Source: Venturia oleaginea (taxonomy: Eukaryota > Ascomycota > Dothideomycetes > Venturiales > Venturiaceae). From it: a stretch of 64,000 nucleotides of DNA. The notes beneath the pieces were generated by a model that was given only the letters and a program-made list of their open reading frames with translations, was not told the DNA's origin and made no database searches. Location: contig JABMLP010000014.1 in the NCBI GenBank assembly GCA_013176395.1, positions 1,426,001 through 1,490,000 on the forward strand, written 5' to 3'. A program made the translations under genes and the position numbers. Below, one piece after another: positions 44,896 through 57,020 of the stretch; within the stretch, counting starts at the first letter, position 1; the number at the start of each line of letters is the position of its first letter.

Positions 44896-45946
44896 TTACT
44901 GTGCGAAAACCTTGATCGAGTTGATCAGCCAATAGGCCTCATTGTACACCTGCGGGTTCGAAGCAACATATTGATAACACTCATTCGCCAAGGCCTTACA
45001 AGATCCGTCTTTCCAAACGGCGCCTGCCCATGCGCCACAGAAAGAGGTATTGATAATCTGTTCGACAGTTAGCAACCTTTCTTGCACCCCCCTATAACCG
45101 AGACTTACAATATTAAGATCCTTGAAGAAATCTCCAAAATCACATGCCGCCCAGTTCGCAACAGGCTGGCCCCACGTATCAGGATTAACCGTACCTCCAA
45201 ACTGTACATCCCAAGGCGCCTGTACATGTGTCCAGCTCCAAATTTTAATAGCATCGCGCGTCCACAACATCGCATAGGCTCCTCCTCCAGCAATGTTAAA
45301 CCCATTCCCCCAGCCTTCTTGTCTAGTACTGAGAACACCACACCCAATATCTCCGTTATTACCACCACAATCCGCAAACCCCGTTTTCGTCCCGCTCTGC
45401 CCGCTATCCCCGACCCTTGGAACACATCCCGGTTTCGTATGAATGGTGATTTGGTTTTGAGACATCCGATTGACACCTTCCATTATATCGATTTCTCCAT
45501 CTTGGGGCCATTGCGGTCCAACCATCCAGAAACTGGGCCAGATACCACAGGTGTTTGACGGCATATGGGCAAAATCTCCAATGACGAGGGTACCAGCGTT
45601 GAAAGCTTTGTTTGTTCTGAGACGCACAGAGTCGCGTCCGATGCCGGAGGCCCAGTCCAAACCACGCGAGGTATCAACGCCCATGTAGATTTGGTTATTC
45701 TGGTTGCGGAGGAGGCCAGATGAGAGGGCTTCGTTTTTGTCGAGGTAGCGGACATATTCGCCGTTGGGGACGCGCTTTGGATTTGTCAGTATATATGTCT
45801 GGGATGGGAGTAGAGATGCTTACTGTTTCTACCCACATGCCGCGATCCCAATTGCTGGCGTCGTATGTATCTGTGAGGACCCAGGCTGATGCGAGTGGAT
45901 ATGTGAAGGAGAGGGCGAGATGGAGCATAGTAATTAGCCTCGCCAT
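44896..45946 (-). CDS. GH16 endo-1,3(4)-beta-glucanase-like, secreted
   Basis: Three exons: 45946-45824, 45774-45109, 45057-44896, giving 316 residues. A signal peptide (MARLITMLHLALSFTYPLAS) precedes LTDTYDASNW. The active-site motif is WPQDGEIDIMEGV with the two Glu and the Asp of the GH16 E-x-D-x-x-E pattern. Before it stand GIWPSFWMVG, and after it ITIHTKPGC, all usual for the fungal GH16 branch related to endo-1,3(4)-glucanases. The C-terminal exon carries two or more cysteines and ends SIKVFAQ with no GPI signal. Expected to act on beta-glucan outside the cell or in the wall. Confidence 0.9.
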
Positions 45947-46964
45947 CGTGCTGCAGGTTGTTGGGGATCCGTGGGATTGTGTGGAATTTCGGGTTTAACA
46001 CGCCAGAATAGGGTTGCGGAGAAAGTAAAATGAAGATGAGGACGGGTAATTATCAAAGTGAGAACAGAAGCTGGGCCCGGGAAGATATACAGGCAATTTT
46101 CTCGCCTACGCAAAATATGAGACGAGTGGATAACTCTCTTGAAGTGGACGGATGCCAAAGAAACATCAGAAGACGCGGCTAGATGGACAAGAAAAGAAAG
46201 TGACACAAATTAGTAGAGATCATTTGATCGGGTCGCATAACAAAGGTATATCAAACCAAGAAGCAGCCAAACTAGCTACCTAGAGGGAAAATAAAAGAAT
46301 CCACGCCATAATTGACCATTACGAGCATGCAAGCCCTAAAAGTGCGGTTGCATGTATTCTGTGATAACGCAAGTCATGCAACGTTACATCAGCAATGCGG
46401 CAAAGGCATATAACGACATTCTACCTTGAGGAACAGAACTAGGCTGAGACCTTGGAGATGCCCATGCCTAATTGTCAAGAGGTTACTTGACGATGGATTT
46501 TCCATGGTTGATGAGCCTGTAGTCCCTGATTCGCGACAGGACTGGAAAATTAGCTAGTCATTGGGCATCGGAGGACTCGAAGCGCTCGGTCATAGATGGC
46601 TCTGTACAGTGGTGAAAATGATCATATGTGTCACCCGAGGAGGCAGCAGAATATCGTCTAGATCCTTAGCCTTCATTTGCTCGCCGAGTCAGAGATGGTT
46701 TGGTACAAACGAAGATGCAGAATATGAGAGGGACACTTTCCTGGATAGATTGTGGGAAGTGTGTAGCTGGGAAATGGAGAGCTTACTATTAAGGTTGCGA
46801 ATTAGCCGCTCTTGGCGGTATTGACACAATCGTGATTACTTGAGCCGGTGATACATATTACGCGTAATCTTGGTATAATATGGTCCTCTCCACCGTCTGA
46901 CCTGTTTCCGCTTTAGGTCACCGCAAGGCTGCCAATCGAATAAAACACCCCGCTCCTTCAACAA
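45947..46964. other. Intergenic, nothing recognised
   Basis: No domain-bearing frame. Confidence 0.5.
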
Positions 46965-47123
46965 CAAATACCTGGTAGCAACGACCAACTCTCCGGAACT
47001 CATCACTCTCCCACTATCAAATACCTGCTAGCAACGACCAACTCTTCGGAACTCTTCACTCTCCCACCATCAAATACCTACTAGCAACGACCAACTCTCC
47101 GGAACTCATCACTCTCCCACCAT
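46965..47123. repeat. Three tandem 53-bp repeats
   Basis: Units start at 46965, 47018 and 47071 (caaatacct...cccaccat), differing at a handful of positions. They end about 48 bp before the start of the F-box-like gene, in its likely leader or promoter. Confidence 0.9.
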
Positions 47124-47170
47124 CACTGTCGAGCCCACAAGTGCACGCTCTCCCTGCCTTCAACAAATTC

Positions 47171-48062
47171 ATGGCTTTTCCGGAACTCGAAGAGCTTATT
47201 CTTCGACATCTTACGATGAATGAGATTCTGCGAGTTCAGATTGTCCCGTCAAAACGTAATCACGCGGTCCCCCTCCATATAGAAGAAACTCTTCCTCCAG
47301 TCAGACGAGGATGCCAACGGAAAGCCACAATTGAATCCTATATTGGAAAACCTCTTCCCGTTGTTGTTCCGCACCGAATCTGCCGCTGGTCGCGGATTCC
47401 CATGTCCGGATGAGGCAGAAATGGTCTCGCTTGTGCAACTTATGAAGGAGCCTTTCTTCTCCGACTCAAACAAGCGAGCCCGTGTGTTACGACAGGAAGC
47501 ATCATGGCGCAACATGTTCCCTGTACAGCCGCCAGCTCGCATTTAAAAGACGGTGCAAGGCAATGGGTGCCAGTTCTTCGAGTCCGCCTTCTCTGGAACC
47601 TTGTCGTCCACTTACGAGCACATAAATGACCCCGGCGCGCGTATAGGCTTCATCTACGACTACTTTGTCCAAATCCTTGCTGACTTTCATCAAATTGAAG
47701 TCGGCATTCATTGGTGCATGTTCCCGAGCGAGAAGATCGATCAGGAGGACGCATTGCTCTCTTGCATTTCGGAGCCAGTCTTGGATGGGGAACATGCGCA
47801 AGGAGAAGAAGGTCCGAACCTCTCTGCCGAGTTTCGGCGACTTGATTTGAGGCCATCGCTGAAGAACGAGATCGATCTCTACTCCTTCCTTCTGTGCGAA
47901 TGTATGTGTGAAGAACCAGACTGGAGCCATTATGATGGCTGGGAGAAGCTCGTAGTGAAGAAGGAGGCAAAAGATGACACGTATTACAAGGCTGAGGAAG
48001 ATGGCTATGTCCATCGAGTCTACGGCGTGGCCGCTCTGGGACAAGCTGGAAATGACTATTGA
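47171..48062 (+). pseudogene. F-box-like gene, decayed
   Basis: Starts MAFPELEELILRHLTMNEIL, resembling the N-terminal F-box helices of the large fungal family in which a central LNPIL...FP and EASWRNMF..QPP follow. Here the first frame runs to 47413. The second part (LNPILENLFPLLF from about 47328, and RQEASWRNMFPVQPPARI) is in another frame and meets a TAA at 47544-47546. The same frame then reopens through an acidic region to 48062. One frameshift and one stop in an otherwise long homologous path point to a recently dead gene. Members of this family are thought to be SCF adaptors; partner unknown. Confidence 0.6.
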
Positions 48063-48774
48063 AACTTCACAAGGCATCGGAGCGACGGAAACGACGACAT
48101 AAAAAGAGGGTGTTGGGCGCGACTGGTTGATCGACTGGCATCAACTGCCCATTGTGGACAGTGCAGTCGTGATGGAGGTCTTGATTTTGCAGCGCGATTG
48201 GGTGTTGCATTACTTGGGCAAGAATCTGAAACACGAGAGTACACTCCCAGTCTCTACCTGGTAAGAAAGCGGAACAGGAACTTTGACATTGATTATTTCC
48301 ATTTCAATAGAGGAAGTTTGTAAAGAAAAGCATGGAAAAGAAAGATAATCTGGATGAAGGCCGTTCTGGATGACAAGGCAGACCCGGATCCAGCCAGCAA
48401 GCAGTTCGGATAGCAGCCTGGTCCCTCGTGCCCTTTGTACGTACGAACAAAATGCCTGGTACATAGATCGTTTTGGGAATGAGCATGGCGCTTGCTTTAA
48501 ATGTATATGTAAATATGCACATCCATTATGACCTACTTTCAGCTCTTGGAACGTAAGTGCACACCAAGCTGATTAAATATCACTTTCCCAGTCGATTTAC
48601 CTTGCCAAACCCCATCACTCTAGCAACATGGAACACTCGAGGAAAGGCATCCTGTTGATGGCGCCTGTAGTGAAGTGGTGTACATCTATACGCGAAGACA
48701 GAGCACTCCTGCGAGATAGAAAAGAGGGCTTATCTATAAATCGCTTAAAACTGTCACCCCCCACTCAACTCACA
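48063..48774. other. Intergenic, nothing recognised
   Basis: A tatctataaat element (48732-48742) about 33 bp before the MYND gene start resembles a TATA box. Confidence 0.5.
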
Positions 48775-49380
48775 ATGACAGAAACTACCTCCACCAGTCC
48801 TTGCTCGATATGCTTCGAGGCCACCACCGGGACTTGCACCGGCTGTGCTTTGATACATTACTGCAGTCAGACTTGTCAGAAAAGCGATTCGGCACTCCAT
48901 CAACTGGTTTGCAAGCCTTTTGCCAACTTCGACAAATCCACACGACCGGACTCAGACCATTCGCTTGGTATTCTCTTTCCGATGCACAAGCCGGGCCCCG
49001 GCTTCGTCAAAGTCGACCCCCAATTTGTCTGGATCAAGGAAACTGACACCACCAAAGTTCACGAACTCATCGGCGGCAACCCAAAGGGGCCTTCAAGACG
49101 AATACGCCAGCGGATCGAGAATGAAGAAGACCAAGCGGTAGAAATGATTATCATTTGGAATCAAGGCGACTTCACGAGTGGAAAGCACTTAAAGAATCCC
49201 ATCATGAAGAAAATATGTCCGCGAAGCTATTGGTGTGGCGCGGTACTTGTCGTGATTGGCCCGTACGTCAAGGTGAAAGAGCCGACGCAGATTCGTGACT
49301 TCAAGGTTCGGGATATGAAATATGTTCGGAAGGCTCTGCAAGATTTTGGCAGCATGGGACTACCCAAGGATATGCCTTAA
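48775..49380 (+). CDS. MYND-type zinc finger protein
   Basis: From ATG 48775 (MTETTSTSPCSICFEATTG) the protein has 201 residues. The MYND finger follows at once: CSICFEATTGTCTGC, HYCSQTCQKSDSALHQLVC, with the expected Cys and His ligands. The remaining 150 residues (LGILFPMHKPGPGFVKVD, SYWCGAVLVVIGPYVKVKE) resemble fungal MYND proteins of unknown role and carry no SET domain. The frame is open upstream to 48628, but a TATA-like element lies in that stretch, so the later ATG is chosen. MYND fingers bind protein partners; nothing here says which. Confidence 0.8.
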   Translation: MTETTSTSPCSICFEATTGTCTGCALIHYCSQTCQKSDSALHQLVCKPFANFDKSTRPDSDHSLGILFPMHKPGPGFVKVDPQFVWIKETDTTKVHELIGGNPKGPSRRIRQRIENEEDQAVEMIIIWNQGDFTSGKHLKNPIMKKICPRSYWCGAVLVVIGPYVKVKEPTQIRDFKVRDMKYVRKALQDFGSMGLPKDMP

Positions 49381-50501
49381 AAATCAAGTGGCAGCTGGAT
49401 GTTTGCTTCGGACGATAGAGGATTTATCGCACACATCATAGTTTGGAGTTAAAATCTGCTTGAGGTTTGAATTGGGAGAATATGAGAGCGATCTATACAG
49501 ATCCAACCAATCGCAGCAACTTCCCTCCAATAGAGCCGACGACACCATTATTTAGAGAATTTCAGGAGAAGTATCATCATACTATACTAGACTCTCGAGT
49601 AAGAAATTTCCACCCGCTTAACCCGGGGAAATCCCGAAATCTCAAGTTCACAGGCCGACTGACAGTTCAACTTCGCCAGCCTTTACAATTCACCGATGGC
49701 CTAGCCACGTTGGTATGATGAAAGCTTCCTATGCGAGGACTTACACTTGTTAGGGCTATTCATGACTGCGACATCCTCTTCGACGTGCCATCAAACACAC
49801 ATTCTACTAAGTTTTATAACGGCAAATCAAATTTCCTAACAATCATGCCACCGGAATACACAAAGGTCGACGTAGTTGAAGCCATGCCGGCTGGCATAGC
49901 ACTTCTTCCAGCTCTACTTGCGTTTTTCTTCACTCTCCATAACAGGATCACCTCTGTCATTGCCATGGCGCCACAAATGCCTAACCTCATGTGGCTAGGT
50001 GTCAAGACTTTTTCCGAGAGACTAAGAAAGGCTAGAAAGAGGAGGTCAGTTGACGGCGCTGATTTTGAGCTGGGTTTGACTCATTGTCATGGTTCCGCAG
50101 ATGGCACGCGAATGACAATGAGGTGTTCTACCAGCCCGCCCCAGGACGATTTCAACGAGGTATCTATTGGTTGATAAGCTGATCGGCATATAAATCTCAA
50201 GAAATGATATTACTGATTGGTGAATTAACCCTGCTAGAGACCTGTTGTCATTCGTTGTTGAAACCGTCCTGGGGCGTGTTGGTATAACCTACGACGCCAC
50301 TTGGTCTATATTTGGCAACGCTTGATTCCCTGGCGCGTACCCATCCTCATGGCTGTTCCACCACGTCAACCTACAACCACAGCCACGTCTCCCTCTCACT
50401 CTGCCAACAGACGCATCGTAACCTACAAAAGCCCCTCCTCCTCTTCCTCTCCATTTCACCTCCAACATCCACATCCCCACACCACTCACAGCAGCAAAAT
50501 C
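49381..50501. other. Intergenic with an inverted repeat
   Basis: A 147-codon frame (49731-50174) has one hydrophobic stretch but no recognised domain; not called. A 24-bp inverted repeat pairs 50133-50156 with 50257-50280 (21 of 24 positions), around a spacer of 100 bp. Confidence 0.5.
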
Positions 50502-50762
50502 ATGCAAAACCAAGGCTTACCAAACCAAGACCACCCAGAGTATCGCTGGCTGATTACCAACCCAACAACCTGCGCCATCTTCATAATCTTCATCATCATC
50601 TGCCACGCCATAGTTATCTACTGGCTCTATATCCGCGGCCGAGACGGCAGACCCGCATCCGAAGATCTGCGCGAACATTATTTTAAGGATTTAATGCATA
50701 TCACTGCTGCCAAACATACCTCCCAAGCGAAACCGAAGAAAGTTTTCAAGACACGCCGATAG
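50502..50762 (+). CDS. Tiny single-pass membrane protein, 86 aa
   Basis: Starts MQNQGLPNQDHPEYRW. One strong hydrophobic helix (about 27-49, ICHAIVIYWLYIRGRDGRP at its end) and a basic tail with HITAAKH. No known family. Reality is supported by a neighbouring diverged copy (50971-51234) that keeps the same pattern of PEYR, membrane helix, RDGRPA and TAAKH. The upstream open frame from 50301 is low-complexity and probably leader. Confidence 0.65.
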   Translation: MQNQGLPNQDHPEYRWLITNPTTCAIFIIFIIICHAIVIYWLYIRGRDGRPASEDLREHYFKDLMHITAAKHTSQAKPKKVFKTRR

Positions 50763-50970
50763 TGAGGGATTCATCGATGGACGATGTCGGCCTGCCTGCA
50801 ATTCGATATCGGCGTGGAAATTGCTTGGTATTTCTTTTACTGGGGATTATTTTGAGCTTTTGGGTTGTTAGGGTATCCTCATGCTCACGCACCCCTCACA
50901 ACTCAAGCGAGAATTGGTTCTTGGATTTATCGTACGCATAACGACATAACACCCAACAGAATCTATAAAG

Positions 50971-51234
50971 GAAGCCCCGGAATACCGTTTCCTCCTCACC
51001 GACCCAATTATCTGTATGATATTTACGGTTGTGGTCTTGATTTGTCATGGGATTTTTGTCTGGTGGGTTCATGTGCGAGCGAGGGATGGGAGACCAGCGA
51101 ATAATGATTTGAGGGGGAGTCATTTTAGGGAGTTGATTTAGGTCACTGCTGCGAAGCATGTTAGTAAACATGTGCCGCATATTGAGGGGATGGATGGGAA
51201 GTTGGGCGTTGGGGAAGGTGGGGACAATGTGTGA
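50971..51234 (+). pseudogene. Decayed tandem copy of the 86-aa membrane protein
   Basis: The frame from 50971 reads EAPEYRFLLTDPIICMIF, then ICHGIFVWWVHVRARDGRPA, DLRGSHFRELI, a TAG stop (51139-51141) and, in the same frame, VTAAKHVSKHV. Aligned to the upstream gene this is a clear paralogue with many conservative changes, so it was once functional. The start ATG is not visible (atctataaag at the equivalent place) and the TAG falls where the upstream gene has Met-His. Low G+C of changed sites was not measured. Confidence 0.75.
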
Positions 51235-52021
51235 CTGGAATTGAAAGGAGGCTTTGGTGCGAGAGTTGTGCTGTTAGTTGATTGGGGTTTTTGACGGTTT
51301 ACAGTTAGGATGAGGAGTTCTGGCGGAAAATTGCTGTTGGGTCTTGTCTTCGAGTTATAGAAAAGGTTGCAGGTATTGGTCTGGCAGGTTCTCTTGACCG
51401 ATGATGTGCTTATTCCGATCGCTGGACATTGTTTCTCGGATGCTCCTCTCGACCTCTTCTTGGAGCGTGATTTCGGTCCTGTTTATTGTGAAACGGAGTG
51501 TGGTGGTTGGTGGTAGTCTAATAAAGATTGAGATTTCCCTTGCGCCTACATGCCAAGAAATACCAGGCGTGATCACGAATACGAGAGATACTTCAGCAGG
51601 TGGCCACGTCGCGTTAACTCTTATCAACGCCACCTTCCATATCGCCAACATCATCCATCAAGCAGCAATAATGATTTCCGAGATATGCGGAGCCTTAAGT
51701 ATCGCTTGAGTCTGCTATCTCGTCTTTCGAAACTCAGTATCGCCTTCTCATCATCCAATAGCACAACCGCATCCGTCACTGGTTAATTATCACGTCGTTA
51801 AGCAATTGACTCCCCAAGTCGATTTTACTATAATTTGCCTTCCACAACGAGCCATCATCGCAGGGCCGACAATCTGACGTTCTTGAATTCACGAAAGTGC
51901 CCACTCGCAAACTCGAATTTCATTCAGCAAACGATGTAGATATCCTGGGCTGTGGCTCACTTCCAGGTGCCGCACCACAGGTTGATTTCGTTTTACCTCG
52001 AGCTTGGTACCAAGTCATACC
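51235..52021. other. Intergenic, nothing recognised
   Basis: Overlapping frames on both strands at 51355-51709, no domain. Confidence 0.5.
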
Positions 52022-52114
52022 GAAAAGATGAGCCTCTGTGTTGAACACAAAATCATCCAGGCTCATCACGCCCGTTTCACCAAATATCAAGTACAGATAC
52101 TTGATGCCTTCCAT
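52022..52114 (-). pseudogene. GH47 alpha-mannosidase C-terminal relic
   Basis: A 31-codon fragment, EGIKYLYLIFGE then VMSLDDFVFNTEAHLF, matches the end of GH47 mannosidases (compare KYFFLIFSDFD and CLDDYVLNTEAHPL in the gene at 57547). The sequence before and after does not continue the family. It differs enough from the nearby gene to come from another GH47 paralogue. Confidence 0.7.
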
Positions 52115-55100
52115 CTGCTACATCAGCAACGTCTACTACGTCCGCTACGTCAGCTACTACAACTCCTACATCAAACCCATCTCAGTTTGTGTTTGTGTTA
52201 GCGAGGGTTTTGTACTTGGATATTCCCCTTGGTAATAACTGAAGCTAATTACCGACCTCCTTATCATAACGTTGGTGGGGTTTATTCTCAGAAAGGACGT
52301 ACTTTCTTTACCTCATTTTGCCTACTCGGGATCGTGATACGATTTCATCTGCTGAACAGCATGATTTGTAGTCATCTTCCAGTCATCCATTACGGTGCTC
52401 GCTCTCAAAAGTATGAGCTCGAGATAATTTGTCGGGAGACTCCGGTGAACTGCGTCGAGTTTGTATCGTGAGATTTTGGCGTGATGCTGGTCTACGGGTA
52501 CTGCTCAGCATTCACTGTTGAGAGAACTGGAGATACGCGTGAGGTTCCAGGAAAAGCTAGCAGCCCAATTGATGGATTTAGACATGGGGACAGCAGTCAG
52601 ATAGGAAGAATAAGCGATATTGGGCAGTCATTCACTACTAAAAATGTAGACGGAGATGGACAGTAAGGGATCCAGTGATAGTAGGACCGAGGTGATTCGT
52701 CCAAAGCTTCAATCCTTGCGTTTGATCAACGATAATTGCCGTTTGAGAGTAGTCATAAGCCCGATGAAGCCTCATATCAAGCTTATGAGGAGCCATTAGA
52801 CTTTTAGCCAGTATACTTAATGTTGCTATTGCTAGCACCCTCCATGCTCTCGCTCCAGGTCGATTCAATAAATGACTTCGAAGAAATGTTAAATATGCGA
52901 GATGGATCAAGCTTAAATACGACACCAAGTAGACTATGATCTAGAAAAAGGAGCACTGAAATCAAGACGGGAGTTGAACAAATCCGTTGGTGAAGATAAA
53001 GAACCCAGTCAAGAGGTGTAAATTACTCATGGAAAGGACACACTACAAACGTTATCAGTCATGACTCACAAACAAAAGCTATGAACGCAAACACCCGGAT
53101 AAATGAATTCTCCAATCAATTGGTTTTGGTGCTCGTACCAGACGAATGGCCTTTTCTCAACCTTGTATCAAAGCGCCGCGTAATTCGCAGCATCACAAAG
53201 TCGACGGGATTACTATCAAAGCATGTCGCGAGAGTGCACTGGTGGAGCCCTCCTTCTTTCGCTTCCAAAGGGATCAAACTCGGGATCATGCTGTATATAA
53301 TAGGAGTAGATGAGGATTGCGACGATGGTAACCGTGACTCCAATCTAGCCTTTTTGAACCTGGTTTGTAAGCCTGTCTAGAAGGAACCTCGATATTTTGC
53401 ATATATTTCCTCACTACTGTGCCAGAGATATCGGGACAAGAAGGACGATGCCGTGGAGGGTTAATACAGGAAATGGCCATTTGAGTCTTTGTAGCGAGTG
53501 TGGAAAATGAAGGATAGTCAAGTTGGTGTGGACCACGGGGGCTGAACCGATCAGGCAGTCACGAATCTTGCCTCAGAAAGGCGCGAGGCTGCTATAGGAG
53601 TAGAGCTGTTTAGCTCAGTCTTTGGGCGCGAAAATGAAAGGTTTACATATCGGTCACAGCATACTCAAGAGACAACAAACACCAAACATGACGTGCTTGT
53701 GCAGAAGACTGCTTGCAGAAAATGGCCAAACTTCGACAGGAGTCTGATAAGGGTGATTGACACGAGTGGAATTCCGCATCATCTCATTCGCAGCAGCTTA
53801 GATGCAGATATGGCGTGGTGAGAGGCTTACTACTGGCATGATTGGTCTTGGCTCAAAAGAGACGAAGCGAATGCAAGCCACCAAGATGCTTATTGGCGAG
53901 AGATTATGCAGTTGATCTTCATGCATATAGACGTAAAGGGTCTCCCGACTGTTCCAAAGTCTCAAGTGCGTCCGCGGTTTGAGAATAGAGAAGACGCAAA
54001 GCGAAAACACTGCCTCTCAACATTTTTGGGATACTCGTACACGATCACGGGATGCGAGTCCATTAGAGACCATCCCAACAATCAGGGTAGGATGCCACAC
54101 GCACCACGCACCACGCACCACGCACCACGCACCACGCACCACGCACCACTTACACCATCGGAAACTGTCTCGCTTTCGTTTGTCAAGACATTCGTGAAGT
54201 ATCCAGAAGACGAGGTTTTTCACTTGGAACTAAGAAGTTTGAACCGGACAAATATCACCCGACAACCATGTCATATCGTGTTATTCTGAGCTGAATGGTA
54301 AAAATAGTTTTTCCACCTGTTTAGGATCAGTACCAAGTCTAAACCTCTCGTGTTGGAGTGTTGAGTGCCATCTTAGGTACTGGAATAGCTTGAAACACTT
54401 TCTCCGCGATAGATATGAACCATGTTGGCTATCGTATCCCCATCGAGGAACGTATGGGGAATGTGGAGGTTATGGACGAGCAAACGGAAGGTATGGGACT
54501 ATGAGGCGCGCGCCGAAGCAAATAAATTAGCCGCATGGATATCCTTACGTCACAGCCTCATAGTCTCGATCGAGTGTATCCACAGAGAGGTTTTGAAGTG
54601 CATGCCAACATCTTCAGGAAGCTTGCCACTTTGCGGTGATGGAACGCTGGTCCCTCGGTGTTCAGTTGGCCTGGCTACGAATTTGGGATTAAGCGTTGGC
54701 ACAGTTTTCCTATGAAGAGAACGATCGATTTACAAAAGCGATGGTGATAGATTAAGACTTTACCTAGACCGGGTTTTGCTGCGGAGGGCTGGGGTATAAA
54801 TGAGTCTCCCTTATTGCAGTGTGGGATGCCAGGAGTTCGCCGATTAGTGTCTTTGACGATGATTGCTGGAAGGATTCGTCCTCGTAGATGTATTATTAGC
54901 CCTTGCGCGGCGTCGTCTGCGCAAAAGATGCCGTATCCAGTCGCAAAAAGAAGGATGGTTGATATCCAGACTTCGGTTTCGAAATGTACTAGCAAGTGGT
55001 GTGGTTTGATGTGCGGAATGGAGGGTGAAAAGGAAGAATTGGATACGAAAAAGCCGTGGATGAGCCACATTACAGCGGCAGACTACGTTTCAAGGCCCAA

Positions 55101-55714
55101 CACGACATCACGTCAGCCAATGCCTACGTGATACGTATGAAACGAATGAGCAGCGTCTGTGAAAGAACGTTTGGAGGAAGGGTGTGGTGAAACGGTGTAG
55201 ACCAGGGGAGCCTTATCTTTGATCGCCAGAGGAACCTACCATCCACCAGGGTCAGTTGCTATCTTTTAGCATCTGCCGAACGGAGCACGAGACCTCGAGT
55301 TGATCTTCCGCTCTCAAACAGACTCTGGCTCGGGTAGGGCATTGAATTATACCGTATGTTTAGCAGATGCCATCTAATCCTGCAGAGCTTGCCTTGTTCG
55401 GAGGCATGTAACAAAGATATAGCCAGCTGCGCCCAGGCTTTGCTATCCAGCATTCCATACATCCCCTTATCCCTCTCCCTATCGAGCTTTCTTCGAGCCA
55501 ATTGCACACAATCCCATCTCCATCAAAACCTTCCGGGTCACCCGCCAACGCCTTGCCTATCAGGATGAGAGAGGTCTGAACGTGTTAAAGCAGCCGGTCC
55601 CCTCTTGAAAAGATCCACCGCCGTTTTGCAGCAAACATCTTTTGCTTTATTTCTGCTTCTGGGTAGTGAAGACGGCACACCTGGGATATCATGAGCCGCT
55701 CTCATATTCTGACC
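52115..55714. other. Gene-poor stretch of about 3.6 kb
   Basis: No intact gene. At 52928-52790 (minus) a fragment with LAYLTFLRSHLLNRPGARAW recalls one helix region of a fungal multi-pass membrane family, but I cannot follow it further; it may be a relic. Contains a 7-bp microsatellite at 54098. The last 400 bp precede the GNAT-like gene. Confidence 0.45.
54098..54147. repeat. CACGCAC microsatellite
   Basis: Seven near-perfect copies of the heptamer caccacg. Confidence 0.9.
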
Positions 55715-57020
55715 ATGGTGCGTTCTGCTACTACGACGGCTGCTGCCAACAGTGGACGAGTAGAAGTCCCTGCAAACGTCTGGAAGAGAGGCCACGCCTC
55801 TAGAGGCAGTGTCGGCGATAAGATGCAGGTTATTCCGGGATTCAAGACCAGTGCTGGTATGTATACTCTCTAGACACGAAGTGATAATGGTGAAGTGAAA
55901 GTCTCGGCAACCAAATCCAGTATCAACTCCGCTTTCTCGACCAAAGCACGTTGTCAACTGTCTCTCCCACTCTTCGGGGTGGACCCTGTCTGTTGATGGC
56001 GTCGTTGCACCAATTTTTCTCTTCGGCCTCGTATGGAATATCGAGCACAACTAACACTTTTTTTGCAATAGCTTTCCTCAGCTCCCTCGGCGCAAACTTG
56101 CGCATATCCGACGACGAACTCCTGCCTTCTCCTATCAATTCTCCCTCCTTGCACGCTTTCTCCGACCGGAACAACAATCTACCACCACCCTCACCCCTGG
56201 CATTCGCTGCTACGCCTTCGGACGATATCATATCAGACATGGACAGCCATCTGCAGACACAAGATGGCTCCTCCAAAAACCCTCTCGATTCAATACCTCC
56301 TCTTACCTACGAAACCGCCGACAATCAAGATGATCTGATCGAGGGTCTAAAATTGGTCGCTGACTCTGTGGCACAACAAAGGCAGACTTCCTCGAGAATC
56401 CTGATATTCCACCCATTAAACATGGCCGCCTATATTGGCTTCATGGCAGTTCTGACACAGTCCTTCTACGAGACCGCTTCGGATCTACCGCTCTTATTCA
56501 CAACAGCCGCTGGTATCACAATGGGTTTCCTCGTAACCGTAAGATGGTTAACGCAGGGATACCTCAATGCTGCCGAAGAGATAAATTGGGATTGGTTGGC
56601 AGACGATCAGGTGCTCATCACCAAATTTGGTGATGAGATTATCGGCGCGTTAGTACTGAGATGGGAGAAAGGCGAGGGACGTGGGAATAAAAAAAAGAAG
56701 GGGAGAGGCGTCATCCGCGCGTGGACAATAAAACTTCGATATAGAGGGAAGGGCGTAGGCGCGGGGTTGTTAGAGGACGCGGTCAACGCAGTGGAGAAGA
56801 GAGGTGGCGATGAGATCGTATTTGCAGATGACCATGCCAGTAAGTTCTAAATGCCAGAATACAACTTGATCGCCTGTATACTAACCATTCAACAGATTCG
56901 AAACGTATTCTCTACCGCCTCTACAACGCATCGTTCGACCGCAACGATGTCCGCGCCCGCCAGGCTTTGGCGAATGTTGTTGATAACACGCCTAATTTCG
57001 GAGTCAGGAAGTGTAGATAG
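55715..57020 (+). CDS. GNAT-like acetyltransferase with membrane segments
   Basis: Three exons: 55715-55856, 56072-56839, 56896-57020, giving 344 residues. The first intron is long (215 bp). The N-terminus is basic and then Ser/Pro-rich (ANLRISDDELLPSPINS). Two hydrophobic helices (about 170-215, NMAAYIGFMAVLTQSFYE and LPLLFTTAAGITMGFLVTV) precede a region with GALVLRWEKGE, RAWTIKLRYRGKGVGAGLLE (like the acetyl-CoA binding R/Q-x-x-G-x-G/A loop) and a final DSKRILYRLYNASFDRNDV after the last splice. Resembles a family of fungal membrane-associated N-acetyltransferase-fold proteins; substrate unknown. ATG 55715 has a gaccATGg context; an in-frame ATG at 55691 is possible. Confidence 0.75.

Noticed and set aside
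49731..50174. 147-codon frame with one hydrophobic stretch
   Set aside because: No recognisable family, no splice support and atypical composition; left as unsupported.
54098..54147. Direct repeats resembling a CRISPR array
   Set aside because: Seven-base units without spacers; a microsatellite, and the genome is eukaryotic.
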